Positions 1 through 9,120 of a stretch of DNA of 64,000 bases are shown piece after piece (positions within the stretch are counted from its first letter, which is position 1; each line of letters begins with the position of its first letter). This DNA comes from Oceanicoccus sagamiensis (GTDB taxonomy: Bacteria; Pseudomonadota; Gammaproteobacteria; Pseudomonadales; Dasaniaceae): the NCBI RefSeq assembly GCF_002117105.1, contig NZ_CP019343.1:3472001-3536000 (forward strand), read 5' to 3'. Below the pieces are notes generated by a model. The model saw only the letters and a program-made list of their open reading frames with translations. It made no database searches and was not told the DNA's origin. Both the position numbers and the translations under genes were made by a program.

Positions 1-1
1 C

Positions 2-2188
2 GCGTCTAACACTGATGGCAACGCGGCAACGAGTGAAAACTATTATTCTCCTTCTTCAGCCACTGATTTAAGTAGTGCGCTAACTTCCATTCTCGATCAG
101 GTTGAATTTGAAACCGATACCTTTGTAGCGCCTGCTGTTGCAGTCAATGCTTACAATGGCTTGCAACACCGCGATGAGCTTTACTTCGCTTTATTTCAAC
201 CAGGCAGTACGCCCCGTTGGACAGGCAATATTAAAAAGTACAAATTAGAGGACGGTATTCTTGTTGATGCCACAGGTAAGGCTGCAACGAATAGTGAGGG
301 CTTTTTTTCTTCTGACTCTCTGAGTTTTTGGACTACGCCGACTAATTGGGGCAATACTGGAGATTCAAGTGATATTGCTCCAGACGGTGAAGTGATTAGT
401 TATGGTGGCTTTGCTCACGAACTTGCCGCACCGGCTGCAAGAAATATTCTGACCTTTACCGGTACTCCGCCATCAATACCCAGTAGTGGTGGTGTTTTGC
501 TCAATACCAGGTTACCTACACCAATAACGTCCAGTACTGCGGTAACCACAGAGCACCTTGGGCTGGGGGTTAGTAATACCGCCACAGAAAGTGAAGCGAC
601 TGATGTTGTCAACTTTGCCTATGGTGGTGAGAAGGGCAATAGTACATCCAGTCATTATCTGGCGGATTTTATTCACAATCAGCCGACGGTTATTACCTAT
701 CGTATTCTGGATGCAGACAGCAATAGTTTTGATGATACCCTTTTTGCCACTTCTAATATGGGGTTCTTTCACGCCATAGATGCAGACGATGGCAGCGAAG
801 TCTTCAGCTATATACCCAAAGAGTTGCTGCCCAATCTCACTAGCTATTATCAGGATGCAGGCACCTTTAGCGACAAAGTGTATGGTCTTGATGCGCCAAT
901 GACTGTTTGGCGCTACGACGAAGATAAGGATGGTGATGTGGTTACTGCTTCCGGGCTGGCTGATGGCAATGACCATGTTTATATTTATCAAGGTATGCGC
1001 CGTGGCGGAAAAACTTTATATGCTCTTGATGTTACGGTTAGAAATAGCCCAAGGTTATTGTGGCAAATTACCGGTGGTAGTGGTGGTACTAGTGGTTTTA
1101 AAGATCTTGGTTACACCTGGTCTGTGCCTCAGCGGGCAACTATTAGAACTTGGGGTTGTACGCCACCGTCCAGTGATAGCGAGGCATGTGATCGAGAAGT
1201 ATTATTTTTTGGTGGCGGCTATGACAACAAGCACGATACTGCGCCTGACTCGAGCCTTGATGAAGGCAGTGCCATCTTTATGGTAGACGCTAAAACCGGT
1301 GAGCTATTGTGGAGTGCTGGAAAAAGTGGCCATACCTTTACCTCCAATAAAATGAACAATAGTTTTACTGCCAATGTCACACCGGCAGATATTACCGGTG
1401 ATGGCTATGTTGATTTTATTTTTGCTGTAGATATTTTAGGCTCAGTCTGGCGCTTTGATGTTGATTTTGAAGCGACGGGGAAAAATACTTTTGCCAAAGG
1501 CGGTATTGTGGCAGAGCTGGGGGGGACGGGTGATGACTTAAGGCGTTTTTATAATGCGCCCGATGTGTCGTATCAGCGAGCGCGTGGAGAAGCTGCTTAT
1601 CTGAGTATTGCTATAGGCTCCGGTTACAGGGCGAGCCCAAGGGATGAAACCATTAACGACAGTTTGTTTGTGGTTTATGACGATCACGCGTTTACCACGC
1701 CAGACAATTACTCCTACACGGTTAATGTCAGCGACCTGGCCGCTATAAATACTAGCCAACTTACTGACAGAGCAGCAGCCAGCTTTACTAAAGGCTGGTA
1801 TTTTCCCCTTGATGCCAGTGAGGGTGAAAAAATATTATCAAAAACGGTGACATTCGATGATATTCTATTAGTCCCCACTTTTTTACCTAATGCCCATAGT
1901 TCCTGTGAAGGTAGTACAGGTATTGGCAGATATTATCTGATTGATTTGGTCCGGGGTAAAAGTGTTCTTAAAGATGATGCTGGTAATCTTCAGGTATTTT
2001 CTCAGCTTCAGCATGGCGGAGTTCCTCCAGACCCTGCCATTATATTTACCCAACGTTGTAAAGAAGGCTGTGGTGATGGTGAAACGCCTATCTATGAGCC
2101 AGACCTTGTTGCCTGTATCGGTACGGAGTGTATTGATGACTCTGATTTTGATCTGAGCTTGCACAGAACTTACTGGAGGGAAAACTAG
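2..2188 (+). CDS. pilY1: PilY1-type type IV pilus assembly/adhesin protein, C-terminal part (5' truncated by window)
   Basis: The reading frame is open from base 2, so the gene begins before the window; the TTG at 161 is only an internal codon. The C-terminal part of PilY1/PilC is a beta-propeller that sits at the pilus tip and controls pilus extension and retraction. Seen here: the family-typical stretch NGLQHRDELYFALFQP near 155-205, repeated propeller strands such as MVDAKTGELLW and YALDVTV, and a calcium-loop-like segment DITGDGYVD near 1388-1414, matching the DxxxDGxxD pattern of the PilY1 calcium site. Cysteines cluster near the C-terminus (CKEGCGDG, CIGTEC). The stop overlaps the start of the next gene by one base, so the two are co-transcribed. 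Family identity is firm; the N-terminal half cannot be assessed. Confidence 0.9.
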   Translation, partial: ASNTDGNAATSENYYSPSSATDLSSALTSILDQVEFETDTFVAPAVAVNAYNGLQHRDELYFALFQPGSTPRWTGNIKKYKLEDGILVDATGKAATNSEGFFSSDSLSFWTTPTNWGNTGDSSDIAPDGEVISYGGFAHELAAPAARNILTFTGTPPSIPSSGGVLLNTRLPTPITSSTAVTTEHLGLGVSNTATESEATDVVNFAYGGEKGNSTSSHYLADFIHNQPTVITYRILDADSNSFDDTLFATSNMGFFHAIDADDGSEVFSYIPKELLPNLTSYYQDAGTFSDKVYGLDAPMTVWRYDEDKDGDVVTASGLADGNDHVYIYQGMRRGGKTLYALDVTVRNSPRLLWQITGGSGGTSGFKDLGYTWSVPQRATIRTWGCTPPSSDSEACDREVLFFGGGYDNKHDTAPDSSLDEGSAIFMVDAKTGELLWSAGKSGHTFTSNKMNNSFTANVTPADITGDGYVDFIFAVDILGSVWRFDVDFEATGKNTFAKGGIVAELGGTGDDLRRFYNAPDVSYQRARGEAAYLSIAIGSGYRASPRDETINDSLFVVYDDHAFTTPDNYSYTVNVSDLAAINTSQLTDRAAASFTKGWYFPLDASEGEKILSKTVTFDDILLVPTFLPNAHSSCEGSTGIGRYYLIDLVRGKSVLKDDAGNLQVFSQLQHGGVPPDPAIIFTQRCKEGCGDGETPIYEPDLVACIGTECIDDSDFDLSLHRTYWREN

Positions 2189-2604
2189 TGAAATCAGACT
2201 CTGTGAAGAATGGCTTTACCTTGTTGGAGCTGCTGGTCGTAGTAGCCATTTTAGGCGTTTTATTTTCAATTGCCATGCCACAATATACAGCTTATACCCT
2301 GCGAGCCAATCGTCAGGATGCATTCAGTATATTAACAGCAATCCGTTTTGCGCAAGAAGGGTATAAAGCGGATAACGGTACTTATAGCGCGGACCTTACC
2401 TTGTTAGGCTATGACAGCGCACAGGAATCCGTAGATGGCCTATATGTTATTTCTGCCGCAGCCTGTGCAGACAGCACCATCGCGCAATGCGTTGTATTGA
2501 CGGCAACGCCTAAAGCAGGGGAGTCACAAGTTAATGATAAAAATGGCGCCGGTGGGGTAATAACGATTAATACACGACTGGTAAAAACAGGGGGTTGGAA
2601 GTAA
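2188..2604 (+). CDS. pilE: Type IV pilin-like protein (PilE-type minor pilin)
   Basis: A 138-residue prepilin that inserts in the inner membrane, is cut by prepilin peptidase PilD and joins the pilus or its initiation complex. The short basic leader ends in G, followed by FTLLELLVVVAILGVL, which is the class III signal with Phe+1 and Glu+5 and the hydrophobic N-terminal helix. The globular part has four cysteines. The GTG start overlaps the stop of the upstream pilY1-like gene (TAGTG), and GGAGGG lies just upstream. Position directly after pilY1 is the usual place for pilE in the minor-pilin operon (fimT-pilV-W-X-Y1-E). The exact subtype is inferred from this context. Confidence 0.88.
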   Translation: MKSDSVKNGFTLLELLVVVAILGVLFSIAMPQYTAYTLRANRQDAFSILTAIRFAQEGYKADNGTYSADLTLLGYDSAQESVDGLYVISAAACADSTIAQCVVLTATPKAGESQVNDKNGAGGVITINTRLVKTGGWK

Positions 2605-2670
2605 ACCCTAACCATTTCCTCAAACACTTTATTGGAAACAATAGAAATATTCTAAACGCTTTTAGGATAA

Positions 2671-2693
2671 TAAAAAAGGCTACCGAAGTAGCC
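2671..2693 (-). terminator. Intrinsic terminator of the VPLPA-CTERM gene
   Basis: On the minus strand GGCTAC-TTCG-GTAGCC forms a 6-bp stem with a stable UUCG tetraloop, followed directly by TTTTTTATTA. It lies 24 bases past the stop of the minus-strand gene. On the plus strand the same hairpin may also stop read-through from the pilin gene, but without a T-run. Confidence 0.8.
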
Positions 2694-2716
2694 CTTAGAT
2701 ATAGTTTCTTTAAAAA

Positions 2717-3298
2717 TTACTTTTTGCGTTTTATAGCAGTCAGCCCCACCAATGCTGAACCTAATAACCACGCTGCTCCGGGAACGGGGACGGCTGAAGG
2801 TGTATCGGCAACGGTCCATACAGCATAGACCTCGTCGCTTATGGACTCCATGTCGATGTTCAATAGTTTATCGCCAAACTTATCATATAGTGGGCCAGGC
2901 AGCATATTATAGTAAGAACCATAGCCATAAGTGGCCGAACTGGTAATAACAACGTTAGTCGAGTACACGGTAATTATGTTACAGGCGTAGTCGTCGTAAC
3001 AACCGTTCGTCAAAGCAGGGACTCCTATAAATTCACTCATTCTATACACTTGCCTTTCCAGAGCAATGCTAGCACTTTGTGCTGACGACTGGGTTGAGAA
3101 TGTGAAGTCACTGGCTTCATCGCAGCCACTGAATAAGCCGCTACAACTCCCATCTTTAAACTCAACATTATAGAGTGTGCCCTCGACATTAATATCTGTC
3201 GCGCCCATCAGCATCCCTGAATTGACGATCAAAGCTGCAAAGGATGAGTTGCTCGCCGCCATTAATATAAAAAATGTCATACTATAAAAATACTTCAT
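2717..3298 (-). CDS. VPLPA-CTERM (PEP-CTERM-like) sorted secreted protein of unknown function
   Basis: A 193-residue protein with an N-terminal signal peptide (hydrophobic stretch ending SSFAA, about residues 1-22) and a C-terminal tripartite anchor: VPVPGAAWLLGSALVGL followed by AIKRKK. This is the VPLPA-CTERM variant of the PEP-CTERM signal, handled by exosortase-type transpeptidases when proteins are moved to the outer surface or EPS. The middle part has six cysteines, including YDDYACN and CSGLFSGC, and matches no family I recognise. No exosortase gene is in the window. The gene stands alone, with its own terminator and 426 bp of upstream spacer. Confidence 0.8.
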   Translation of the reverse strand: MKYFYSMTFFILMAASNSSFAALIVNSGMLMGATDINVEGTLYNVEFKDGSCSGLFSGCDEASDFTFSTQSSAQSASIALERQVYRMSEFIGVPALTNGCYDDYACNIITVYSTNVVITSSATYGYGSYYNMLPGPLYDKFGDKLLNIDMESISDEVYAVWTVADTPSAVPVPGAAWLLGSALVGLTAIKRKK

Positions 3299-3724
3299 GA
3301 TGTGTTTCCTTTTCTCTCGGGTATCACAACTCTGGGGTTGAGTAATGCGTAGTTATTATTCGTTTTATACTGTACGAGCTGTATCAATAGTACAGCTATA
3401 AAAGTATCGACTCTCGACGATTATATAAATTCGCCGAGGGCGGCAATACCAACAAAAGTCTATACCGACTAACGTCGGTATTTCGTCACCATAAGCAAGC
3501 GTGAAAGGGGCTGTTTTATAAGCCTCCTTTAGTTACTAACTGTCTTTATCTATACTTGCCGGTGACGAGCGTCCACAATATCACTCCAGCAGACAATAAG
3601 ATTGAAATGATTAGGTCTGGATACGGTAATAATAACGATAAACAGGGTAAACCCATGCTGAAAAGGCTGGCCTACAGGCCCAGGCCGTTCAATTGGGTAG
3701 CCATACAAGTCAGGTAAACAGTTA
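3299..3724. other. Intergenic region between divergent genes, with an 8-bp hairpin
   Basis: This 426-bp spacer separates the start of the VPLPA-CTERM gene from the start of the porin gene. I see no convincing gene. It holds a perfect inverted repeat ATACCGAC-TAAC-GTCGGTAT at 3462-3481 followed by TTTCG, which could be an operator or a weak terminator. Both divergent promoters should lie here, but no clear -35/-10 pair stands out. Confidence 0.5.
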
Positions 3725-4894
3725 ATGATACTCAAATACGCTCTATTACTACTGTGCTTAGTGACTATCCCCCCAGCTTTTGCTGAGCAACCCGCCGCGG
3801 TTGAGTTTTACTATAAAGACCAGATTAGCCATATTAAAACCCGTGATGGCAATGTTTACCTCAAGCCTGAGCTGCGGGTGCAGTCACGTTTTAGCACACC
3901 CTTTGAAACTAACCCGACTTCGCTGGAAGGGCTGGACGAAGAGAGCAGCAGTTTTGAAATAAACCGCGCCCGTTTTAAGGTGGGTGGCCATGCGGTAAAG
4001 CCCTGGCTAAAGATCAAATTCGAATACGATCTAAAAAACAGCACCTTACTGGATGCCAGAATTACACTGGCACAGTATGAGGCCTTTCAGTTTCGCTTTG
4101 GCCGGATGAAGGCCCATTACAACCCTGAGCGAGTGACTTCCTCCAAAGATATGACCCTGGCAGAGCGGTCCATGGTCAATGATTACTTTACTCTGGACCG
4201 CCAGCAGGGCGTTTCCTTGCTTGGTCGGCTGGATAAAGGTGGAACTCTGGACAGTAATTACTGGATAGATGTGTTTAACGGCACCGGTCGCACCGAAGGC
4301 AATGACAATACCAACGTGATGTTGGTCGGGCGCTATCAGTGGAATCTACTGGGAGAAAAGCTCGATACCGCTATGAGCGATCTGGCTAGAAGGCAGCAGC
4401 CCGCTGCCTATATTGCTGTGGCGGCCAGTGAAAACAGCAGCCGCTACTCGGGGTTTAATAGTGATGGTGGTCGTCAATTGCCGGGTTTTGTCGATTATGG
4501 GCTGGATGATCAATACGATATTGAGCAGTGGATGCTGGATGGCAAGTATCATTACAACGGTTTCTCATTGCAGGGTGAATATCACCAGAAGGATGTGGAA
4601 GATACCGTGACCGATAACACCACCGCCATGCGCGGCTGGTTTATCCAGTCGGGCTTTTTTCCCAGCAGTTGGCTGCCCTCGGTGCCACCGCAACTGGAGC
4701 TAACAGCCCGTTATGCCACCGTCGATACCGATAATGACGGTACTGAACTTTCAGAAACCCTGCTGGGGATGAACTGGTATTTCTTTGGTCACCGCAACAA
4801 GATCACTGCGGATATTGGCCAATATGAGGTTGACGAGCCCCTTAGTCGCGGTGATGAGCTAAGGTTTCGCTTACAATATGACCTGAGTTTCTAA
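3725..4894 (+). CDS. Phosphate-selective porin O/P-family outer-membrane channel
   Basis: A 389-residue outer-membrane beta-barrel. The signal peptide (about residues 1-20, ending PPAFA) is followed by features of the OprO/OprP family: an early strand VYLKPELRVQSRF, then FEINRARFKVGGHAVKPWLKIKFEYDL and the stretch AYEAFQFRFGRMKAHYNPERVTSSKDMTLAERSMVNDYF. The chain ends in Phe (YDLSF), the usual BamA-recognised C-terminus. OprP/OprO transport phosphate or polyphosphate, but many family members pass other anions, so the substrate here is open. There is no pho or pst gene nearby. The gene appears to be a single transcription unit. Confidence 0.8.
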   Translation: MILKYALLLLCLVTIPPAFAEQPAAVEFYYKDQISHIKTRDGNVYLKPELRVQSRFSTPFETNPTSLEGLDEESSSFEINRARFKVGGHAVKPWLKIKFEYDLKNSTLLDARITLAQYEAFQFRFGRMKAHYNPERVTSSKDMTLAERSMVNDYFTLDRQQGVSLLGRLDKGGTLDSNYWIDVFNGTGRTEGNDNTNVMLVGRYQWNLLGEKLDTAMSDLARRQQPAAYIAVAASENSSRYSGFNSDGGRQLPGFVDYGLDDQYDIEQWMLDGKYHYNGFSLQGEYHQKDVEDTVTDNTTAMRGWFIQSGFFPSSWLPSVPPQLELTARYATVDTDNDGTELSETLLGMNWYFFGHRNKITADIGQYEVDEPLSRGDELRFRLQYDLSF

Positions 4895-5022
4895 AAAGGC
4901 CCCGCTGGCCTCCCTCCAGGGCTCTGCCACCTTGTCCCCAACCCCTATAATCTTTATAGTATCGTCCCAAAAATAAAACCGGATATTGTTTCCAGCAAAC
5001 CCTTAAGAAGGTAATTAGCAGT

Positions 5023-7617
5023 ATGGCAAAGCGTGTTTATCTATTTAATGAAGGCTCCAAAGACGATCGTAACCTGCTCGGTGGTAAAGGGGCTAACCTC
5101 TGCGAAATGACGGCCATGGGTCTGCCAGTACCGTTCGGTTTTGTGATCACCACGCCAACCTGCCGTGAGTTCTTTGAGTCTGGTAATAAGCTACCCAGAC
5201 ATCTTGAGACAGAGTATAACGTCGCGCTGCGGCTGGTTGAGGACAGAATGGGGGCGCGCTTTGGCGACCCGGAAAACCCGCTGCTATTTTCCGTCCGCTC
5301 CGGCGCACCGGTTTCCATGCCAGGTATGATGAATACCATCTTAAACCTGGGTATGAATGACGACATTGTTGAGGGTATGGCCAAGAAGACCAATAACCCT
5401 CGTTTTGCCTATGATTCCTACCGTCGCTTTATCCAGATGTATGCCGATGTGGTGCTGGAGGCCGATGGTGAACAGTTTGAGCATGAAATCGAACAATATA
5501 AAAAGGCCCATGGCAAGACGCTGGATGTAGAAATGACGGCAGAAGACTGGCAGGCGATTATCGCTATCTTTAAAGGGCTGGTCGATTTTCCACAAAACCC
5601 GGCGGTGCAATTAAAAGAAGCCATTGCCGCCGTATTTTTATCCTGGAATACTCCTCGAGCTATTTTCTACCGGGAAATGAATAATATCCCCGCCAGCCTG
5701 GGTACCGCTGTCTGCGTACAGTCGATGGTATTTGGTAACTTTGGTGATGATTCCGGTTCCGGTGTTGCCTTTACCCGTAACCCATCCACCGGCGACCATG
5801 AATTTTATGGTGAGTACCTGACCAATGCGGCGGGTGAAGATGTGGTGGCGGGCATTCGTACACCGCTACCGATTAGTCATTTAGAAGAGCAAATGCCTGA
5901 GGTCTACCAACAATTATTTGAAACACAAAAACGTCTGGAGCTACATTATCAAGATATGCAGGATATGGAGTTTACCGTTCAGGAAGGTAAGTTCTATATG
6001 CTGCAAACCCGCAGCGGCAAGCGCACCGGTAGGGCGTCGGTAAAAATTGCTGTGGATATGGTGAGTGAAGGTTTAATCGGTGAGAAAGAAGCGCTGATGC
6101 GTGTGTCCCCTGAGCATGTGGATGCCTTTCTGCACCCCATGATTGATGTCAATGCGAAAACCGATATTGTCGCCAAAGGTTTGCCGGCCAGTCCCGGTGG
6201 AGCAACGGGGCGGGTAGTGTTTTCTGCTGATGAAGCGGTTGAAGTGGCAGCGCAAGGGCATAAAGTCGTATTGGTACGCCGTGAAACAACGCCGGAAGAT
6301 ATTCATGGTATGAAAGTTTCAGAAGGTATTCTGACCGAGTTGGGCGGTATGACTTCTCACGCGGCGGTAGTGGCCCGAGGTATGGGTGTCTGTGCAATCA
6401 CCGGTTGTGGAGAGTTAACTATCGATTATGCCGCGGGTACCGCAACCACCGATGGCGGTATTGTGATTAAGCGTATGGATGAAATCACGCTGGATGGCTC
6501 AACCGGTGAAGTGATGCTGGGCGATATTCCAAAAACTGAAGCCAGCGCCAATGAAGATTTTATGACGCTATTGTCCTGGGCCGATAAATATCGCCGTTTA
6601 TCCGTCCGTGCTAATGCCGAAACACCGGAAGACGCAGCCAAAGCGCGCGAGTTAGGCGCAGAGGGTATTGGCTTGTGCCGTACTGAACATATGTTCTTTG
6701 ATAGCTCACGTATCGATATTATGCGCGGCATGATTCTTTCGGAAGATCGTGAAGAACGCCAGACCTATCTGGATCAATTATTACATTTCCAGCGTGATGA
6801 TATGTTGGCTCTCTTTAAAGAGATGCATGATCTGCCGGTTACTATCCGTTTATTAGATCCTCCTTTGCATGAGTTTTTACCCCATGGCGAAGAAGATCTG
6901 GTGGAATTGGCGGGTCGCCTGGGTAAATCAGCAGACAAAGTGCGGGAGATAGTACAAAGCTTGCAGGAAGTGAACCCCATGTTGGGTTTCCGCGGGTGTC
7001 GTCTGTCTATCATCTACCCCGAAATTACTGAAATGCAGGTTAAGGCCATTGCTGAAGCTGCGGTAGCAGCCCATAAAGCCGGTTATAACCCCAGCCCTGA
7101 AATTATGATTCCACTGGTGGTTAATGTGCGGGAGATACGTGCGATAACCGATATTATTGAGCGCGGTATTATGTCCGTGGTCGAGCAAGAGTCGGTTTCA
7201 TTCCCTTATAAAGTGGGCACCATGATGGAAACCCCACGGGCCTGTTTGGGGGCGGAGCGTTTGGCCAACTCAGTAGAATTTATGAGCTTTGGTACCAATG
7301 ACTTAACCCAGATGACCTACGGTTTTTCCCGCGATGATGTGGGTAAATTTATTCCTGATTATCTCGACCGCAACCTGGTGGAAGACGATCCTTTTGTCTC
7401 CCTCGACCAGCGTGCAGTGGGCAAGCTAATGAAAATGGCTGTCGAAGATAGTCGGGAAGCAAAAGAAGGCATTAAGTATGGTATCTGTGGTGAGCACGGC
7501 GGTGATCCACGCTCCATTCAGTTTTGCCATGAACTGGGTTTGGATTACGTGAGTTGCAGTCCTTACCGTGTTCCGGTTGCGCGTATTGCAGCAGCGCAGG
7601 CCAACGTGACTTTATAA
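5023..7617 (+). CDS. ppdK: Pyruvate, phosphate dikinase
   Basis: This cytosolic enzyme interconverts pyruvate + ATP + Pi with PEP + AMP + PPi. At 864 residues it has the usual length. In order: an N-terminal ATP-grasp domain (starting NEGSKDDRNLLGGKGANLCEM), the swivelling phosphohistidine domain with GGMTSHAAVVARGMG (catalytic His446), and the C-terminal PEP/pyruvate TIM barrel with ICGEHGGDP carrying catalytic Cys822. All key residues look intact. The ATG follows AAGAAGG. It is single-gene, with no PPDK regulatory protein next to it. It could serve gluconeogenesis or PPi-linked glycolysis during growth on organic acids. Confidence 0.97.
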   Translation: MAKRVYLFNEGSKDDRNLLGGKGANLCEMTAMGLPVPFGFVITTPTCREFFESGNKLPRHLETEYNVALRLVEDRMGARFGDPENPLLFSVRSGAPVSMPGMMNTILNLGMNDDIVEGMAKKTNNPRFAYDSYRRFIQMYADVVLEADGEQFEHEIEQYKKAHGKTLDVEMTAEDWQAIIAIFKGLVDFPQNPAVQLKEAIAAVFLSWNTPRAIFYREMNNIPASLGTAVCVQSMVFGNFGDDSGSGVAFTRNPSTGDHEFYGEYLTNAAGEDVVAGIRTPLPISHLEEQMPEVYQQLFETQKRLELHYQDMQDMEFTVQEGKFYMLQTRSGKRTGRASVKIAVDMVSEGLIGEKEALMRVSPEHVDAFLHPMIDVNAKTDIVAKGLPASPGGATGRVVFSADEAVEVAAQGHKVVLVRRETTPEDIHGMKVSEGILTELGGMTSHAAVVARGMGVCAITGCGELTIDYAAGTATTDGGIVIKRMDEITLDGSTGEVMLGDIPKTEASANEDFMTLLSWADKYRRLSVRANAETPEDAAKARELGAEGIGLCRTEHMFFDSSRIDIMRGMILSEDREERQTYLDQLLHFQRDDMLALFKEMHDLPVTIRLLDPPLHEFLPHGEEDLVELAGRLGKSADKVREIVQSLQEVNPMLGFRGCRLSIIYPEITEMQVKAIAEAAVAAHKAGYNPSPEIMIPLVVNVREIRAITDIIERGIMSVVEQESVSFPYKVGTMMETPRACLGAERLANSVEFMSFGTNDLTQMTYGFSRDDVGKFIPDYLDRNLVEDDPFVSLDQRAVGKLMKMAVEDSREAKEGIKYGICGEHGGDPRSIQFCHELGLDYVSCSPYRVPVARIAAAQANVTL

Positions 7618-7661
7618 CGTCTCTTGAGGTTGTCTCTAGCTCTTGGCCTGTACCCTATGCC

Positions 7662-7679
7662 GGTGGATTATAATCCACC
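7662..7679. repeat. REP-like palindrome, copy 1
   Basis: Perfect palindrome GGTGGATTATAATCCACC, flanked by CCCTAT on the left and CCCTATGGG on the right. The same core occurs at 7766, 7809, 22723 and 22763 in this window. It lies downstream of the ppdK-like gene. Confidence 0.85.
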
Positions 7680-7760
7680 CTATGGGCTCGCTGTATGTTG
7701 GCGCCCAGGAAAAATAGTCACCTCACTGCATTAAGCTCAAACATTCCTTCAAGCATGTAC

Positions 7761-7835
7761 CGTAGGGTGGATTACAATCCACCAAGCCCCCATAAGCTAC
7801 TCTATACCGGTGGATTATAATCCACCCTACGGGTT
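7761..7835. repeat. Composite REP pair (BIME-like), copies 2 and 3
   Basis: Two palindromes in inverted orientation: GTAGGGTGGATTACAATCCACC (core 7766-7783) and, 25 bases on, ACCGGTGGATTATAATCCACCCTACGG (core 7809-7826). The outer GTAGGG and CCCTAC flanks face each other, so the whole unit is itself an inverted repeat of about 70 bp. The right core ends directly at the stop codon of the minus-strand PNPOx-like gene and may act as its terminator. The same pair architecture recurs at 22718-22788. Confidence 0.8.
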
Positions 7836-8264
7836 ATGGGGTTTGTACACCATTGACTCTGTATAGCCCTCTACCCACTGATAGCGGTGAATATCAATAG
7901 CAAAAACCACCGCTTGCGCATTATCTAGCAGCGCTGACAGCGTCGCATTTCTATTGCGCAATAACGCCGTCGCAGACTGAGCAGCATCAGCTTTAAGTTC
8001 ATTGGACCTGCCAAAGGCGCTGACCGCAAAGCCTTTGCTATGGTCGGCATTATTCCCTGTACGATTATCCCAATGCAGAGTAACCGCGGGGTTGCCCCGC
8101 ATATTTTTCACCTTCTGTGTGGGCTCAAGAGAGGCTAAATACACTTGGGCAAGGTCAGGCGAAAAAGCATAAGCCATTAAGTGCAGTGCTATTTCCTGCT
8201 CACCTTGAGTAGCCAGTACACATTGCACCTGCTCTCGTAATAACGAAGCAACCTTTTCTTTCAT
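7827..8264 (-). CDS. Pyridoxamine 5'-phosphate oxidase-like flavin-binding protein
   Basis: A 145-residue protein with the split-barrel PNPOx fold pattern: N-terminal helix, then VQCVLATQG, LMAYAFSPDLAQVYLAS, TQKVKNMRGNPAVTLHWDNRTG and a C-terminal strand with YQWVEGYTESMVY. Members of this family bind FMN, F420 or haem and often have no known substrate; true PdxH is longer with a distinct C-terminus, so this is not called PdxH. Its stop immediately precedes the downstream REP palindrome. It lies one base after the DCC-family gene and is probably co-transcribed with it. Confidence 0.7.
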   Translation of the reverse strand: MKEKVASLLREQVQCVLATQGEQEIALHLMAYAFSPDLAQVYLASLEPTQKVKNMRGNPAVTLHWDNRTGNNADHSKGFAVSAFGRSNELKADAAQSATALLRNRNATLSALLDNAQAVVFAIDIHRYQWVEGYTESMVYKPHNP

Positions 8265-8633
8265 TTAATCCTTACCTGTAGAAGTAGGGTGGGGGTTTGG
8301 GTAAAGCTGTTGATAACGCCGTTCAGCCCAATAGTGATAGCAAAAATTCGCCAGAGGTTTTATCACCGGCCAGCGCAGCCAACGCCAGAAAATACCCAGG
8401 CGGGTATGCTGCCAGGCAGCCACATTGGCCTCTATACCCTGTAGAAGATCACCATTGGCTTTTTGTAAATGAAGGCTTCGTAAAAGCGCGTTTTTATCCG
8501 GCAGTTCCGGTGAAGGGCTTAAGCTATGAATGTCTACCAGTTGTATCTGCTGACCGGCCTGTTGCCGCAGTTTTTTCATTTCCACTGAGCACAGTGGGCA
8601 TTGGCCATCATAAAAAAGCGTGTCGCGAGGCAT
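8265..8633 (-). CDS. DCC-family thiol-disulfide oxidoreductase-like protein (DUF393)
   Basis: A 122-residue protein beginning TLFYDGQCPLCSVEMKKLR, which carries the CxxC pair in the YDGxCPxC signature of the DCC/DUF393 family (thioredoxin-like). The family is predicted to act in thiol-disulfide exchange, but physiological partners are mostly unknown. The C-terminal part has the usual conserved WRWLRWPVIKPLANFCYHYWAERR. It is directly adjacent to the PNPOx-like gene and on the same strand. Confidence 0.8.
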   Translation of the reverse strand: MPRDTLFYDGQCPLCSVEMKKLRQQAGQQIQLVDIHSLSPSPELPDKNALLRSLHLQKANGDLLQGIEANVAAWQHTRLGIFWRWLRWPVIKPLANFCYHYWAERRYQQLYPNPHPTSTGKD

Positions 8634-8777
8634 AAAGCAAATCTTCGTAGTGGCGTGTCTACTTTATACGGGCGCTGTGGACGCACGGATGAGGCTTAAG
8701 TGATCTACAGGTCTAAGTCGCAGCGTAACTGATTTACAGGTAACGGGTTTATAAATAGTTATTCGAGGTGAGTGCTG

Positions 8778-9107
8778 ATGAAAATAACGCTGAATGAATT
8801 ATTTCTATGGCAGCAGGAACTGCCAATCATCATACATTCTATTGATAGGGTGGGCTATCAGGCGACAGTGACAATCGATGACCAGTCCTGTCTGATTGTT
8901 AATGCGGATGGCAAGCCACTGTGCCACAAAAGCTTAATGAAAATGCGTGAGGCCTTGCAAGCAATGCCCGTGTCATCATTGTCATTAAGCCATCAATCCG
9001 CCTACGATGAAATGATCAATCAACCGCTGCGGCAAGGGGATAATACCTTGCAGCTGCCATTGTCGATGGAGCTCTATCCTTATGCCAGCGAACAGTACTA
9101 CCCCTGA
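8778..9107 (+). CDS. Small cytosolic protein, probably DUF6482 family
   Basis: About 109 residues. A GTG at 8772 would add two codons, but GAGGTG at 8765-8770 is better spaced to the ATG at 8778. The sequence has a beta-rich N-terminal half (YQATVTIDDQSCLIVNADGKPLCHKSL), then a helix and the conserved-looking LSLSHQSAYDEMINQP. This pattern resembles DUF6482 proteins of Pseudomonas and relatives. No function is known. It is convergent with the lipoprotein gene, with only 13 bases between their stops. Confidence 0.6.
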   Translation: MKITLNELFLWQQELPIIIHSIDRVGYQATVTIDDQSCLIVNADGKPLCHKSLMKMREALQAMPVSSLSLSHQSAYDEMINQPLRQGDNTLQLPLSMELYPYASEQYYP

Positions 9108-9120
9108 TAGATCATGCAGT

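Noticed and set aside
4895-4925. Hairpin AGGCC-CCGCT-GGCCT after the porin gene as a terminator
   Set aside because: Only a 5-bp stem and no T-run follows; not strong enough to call.
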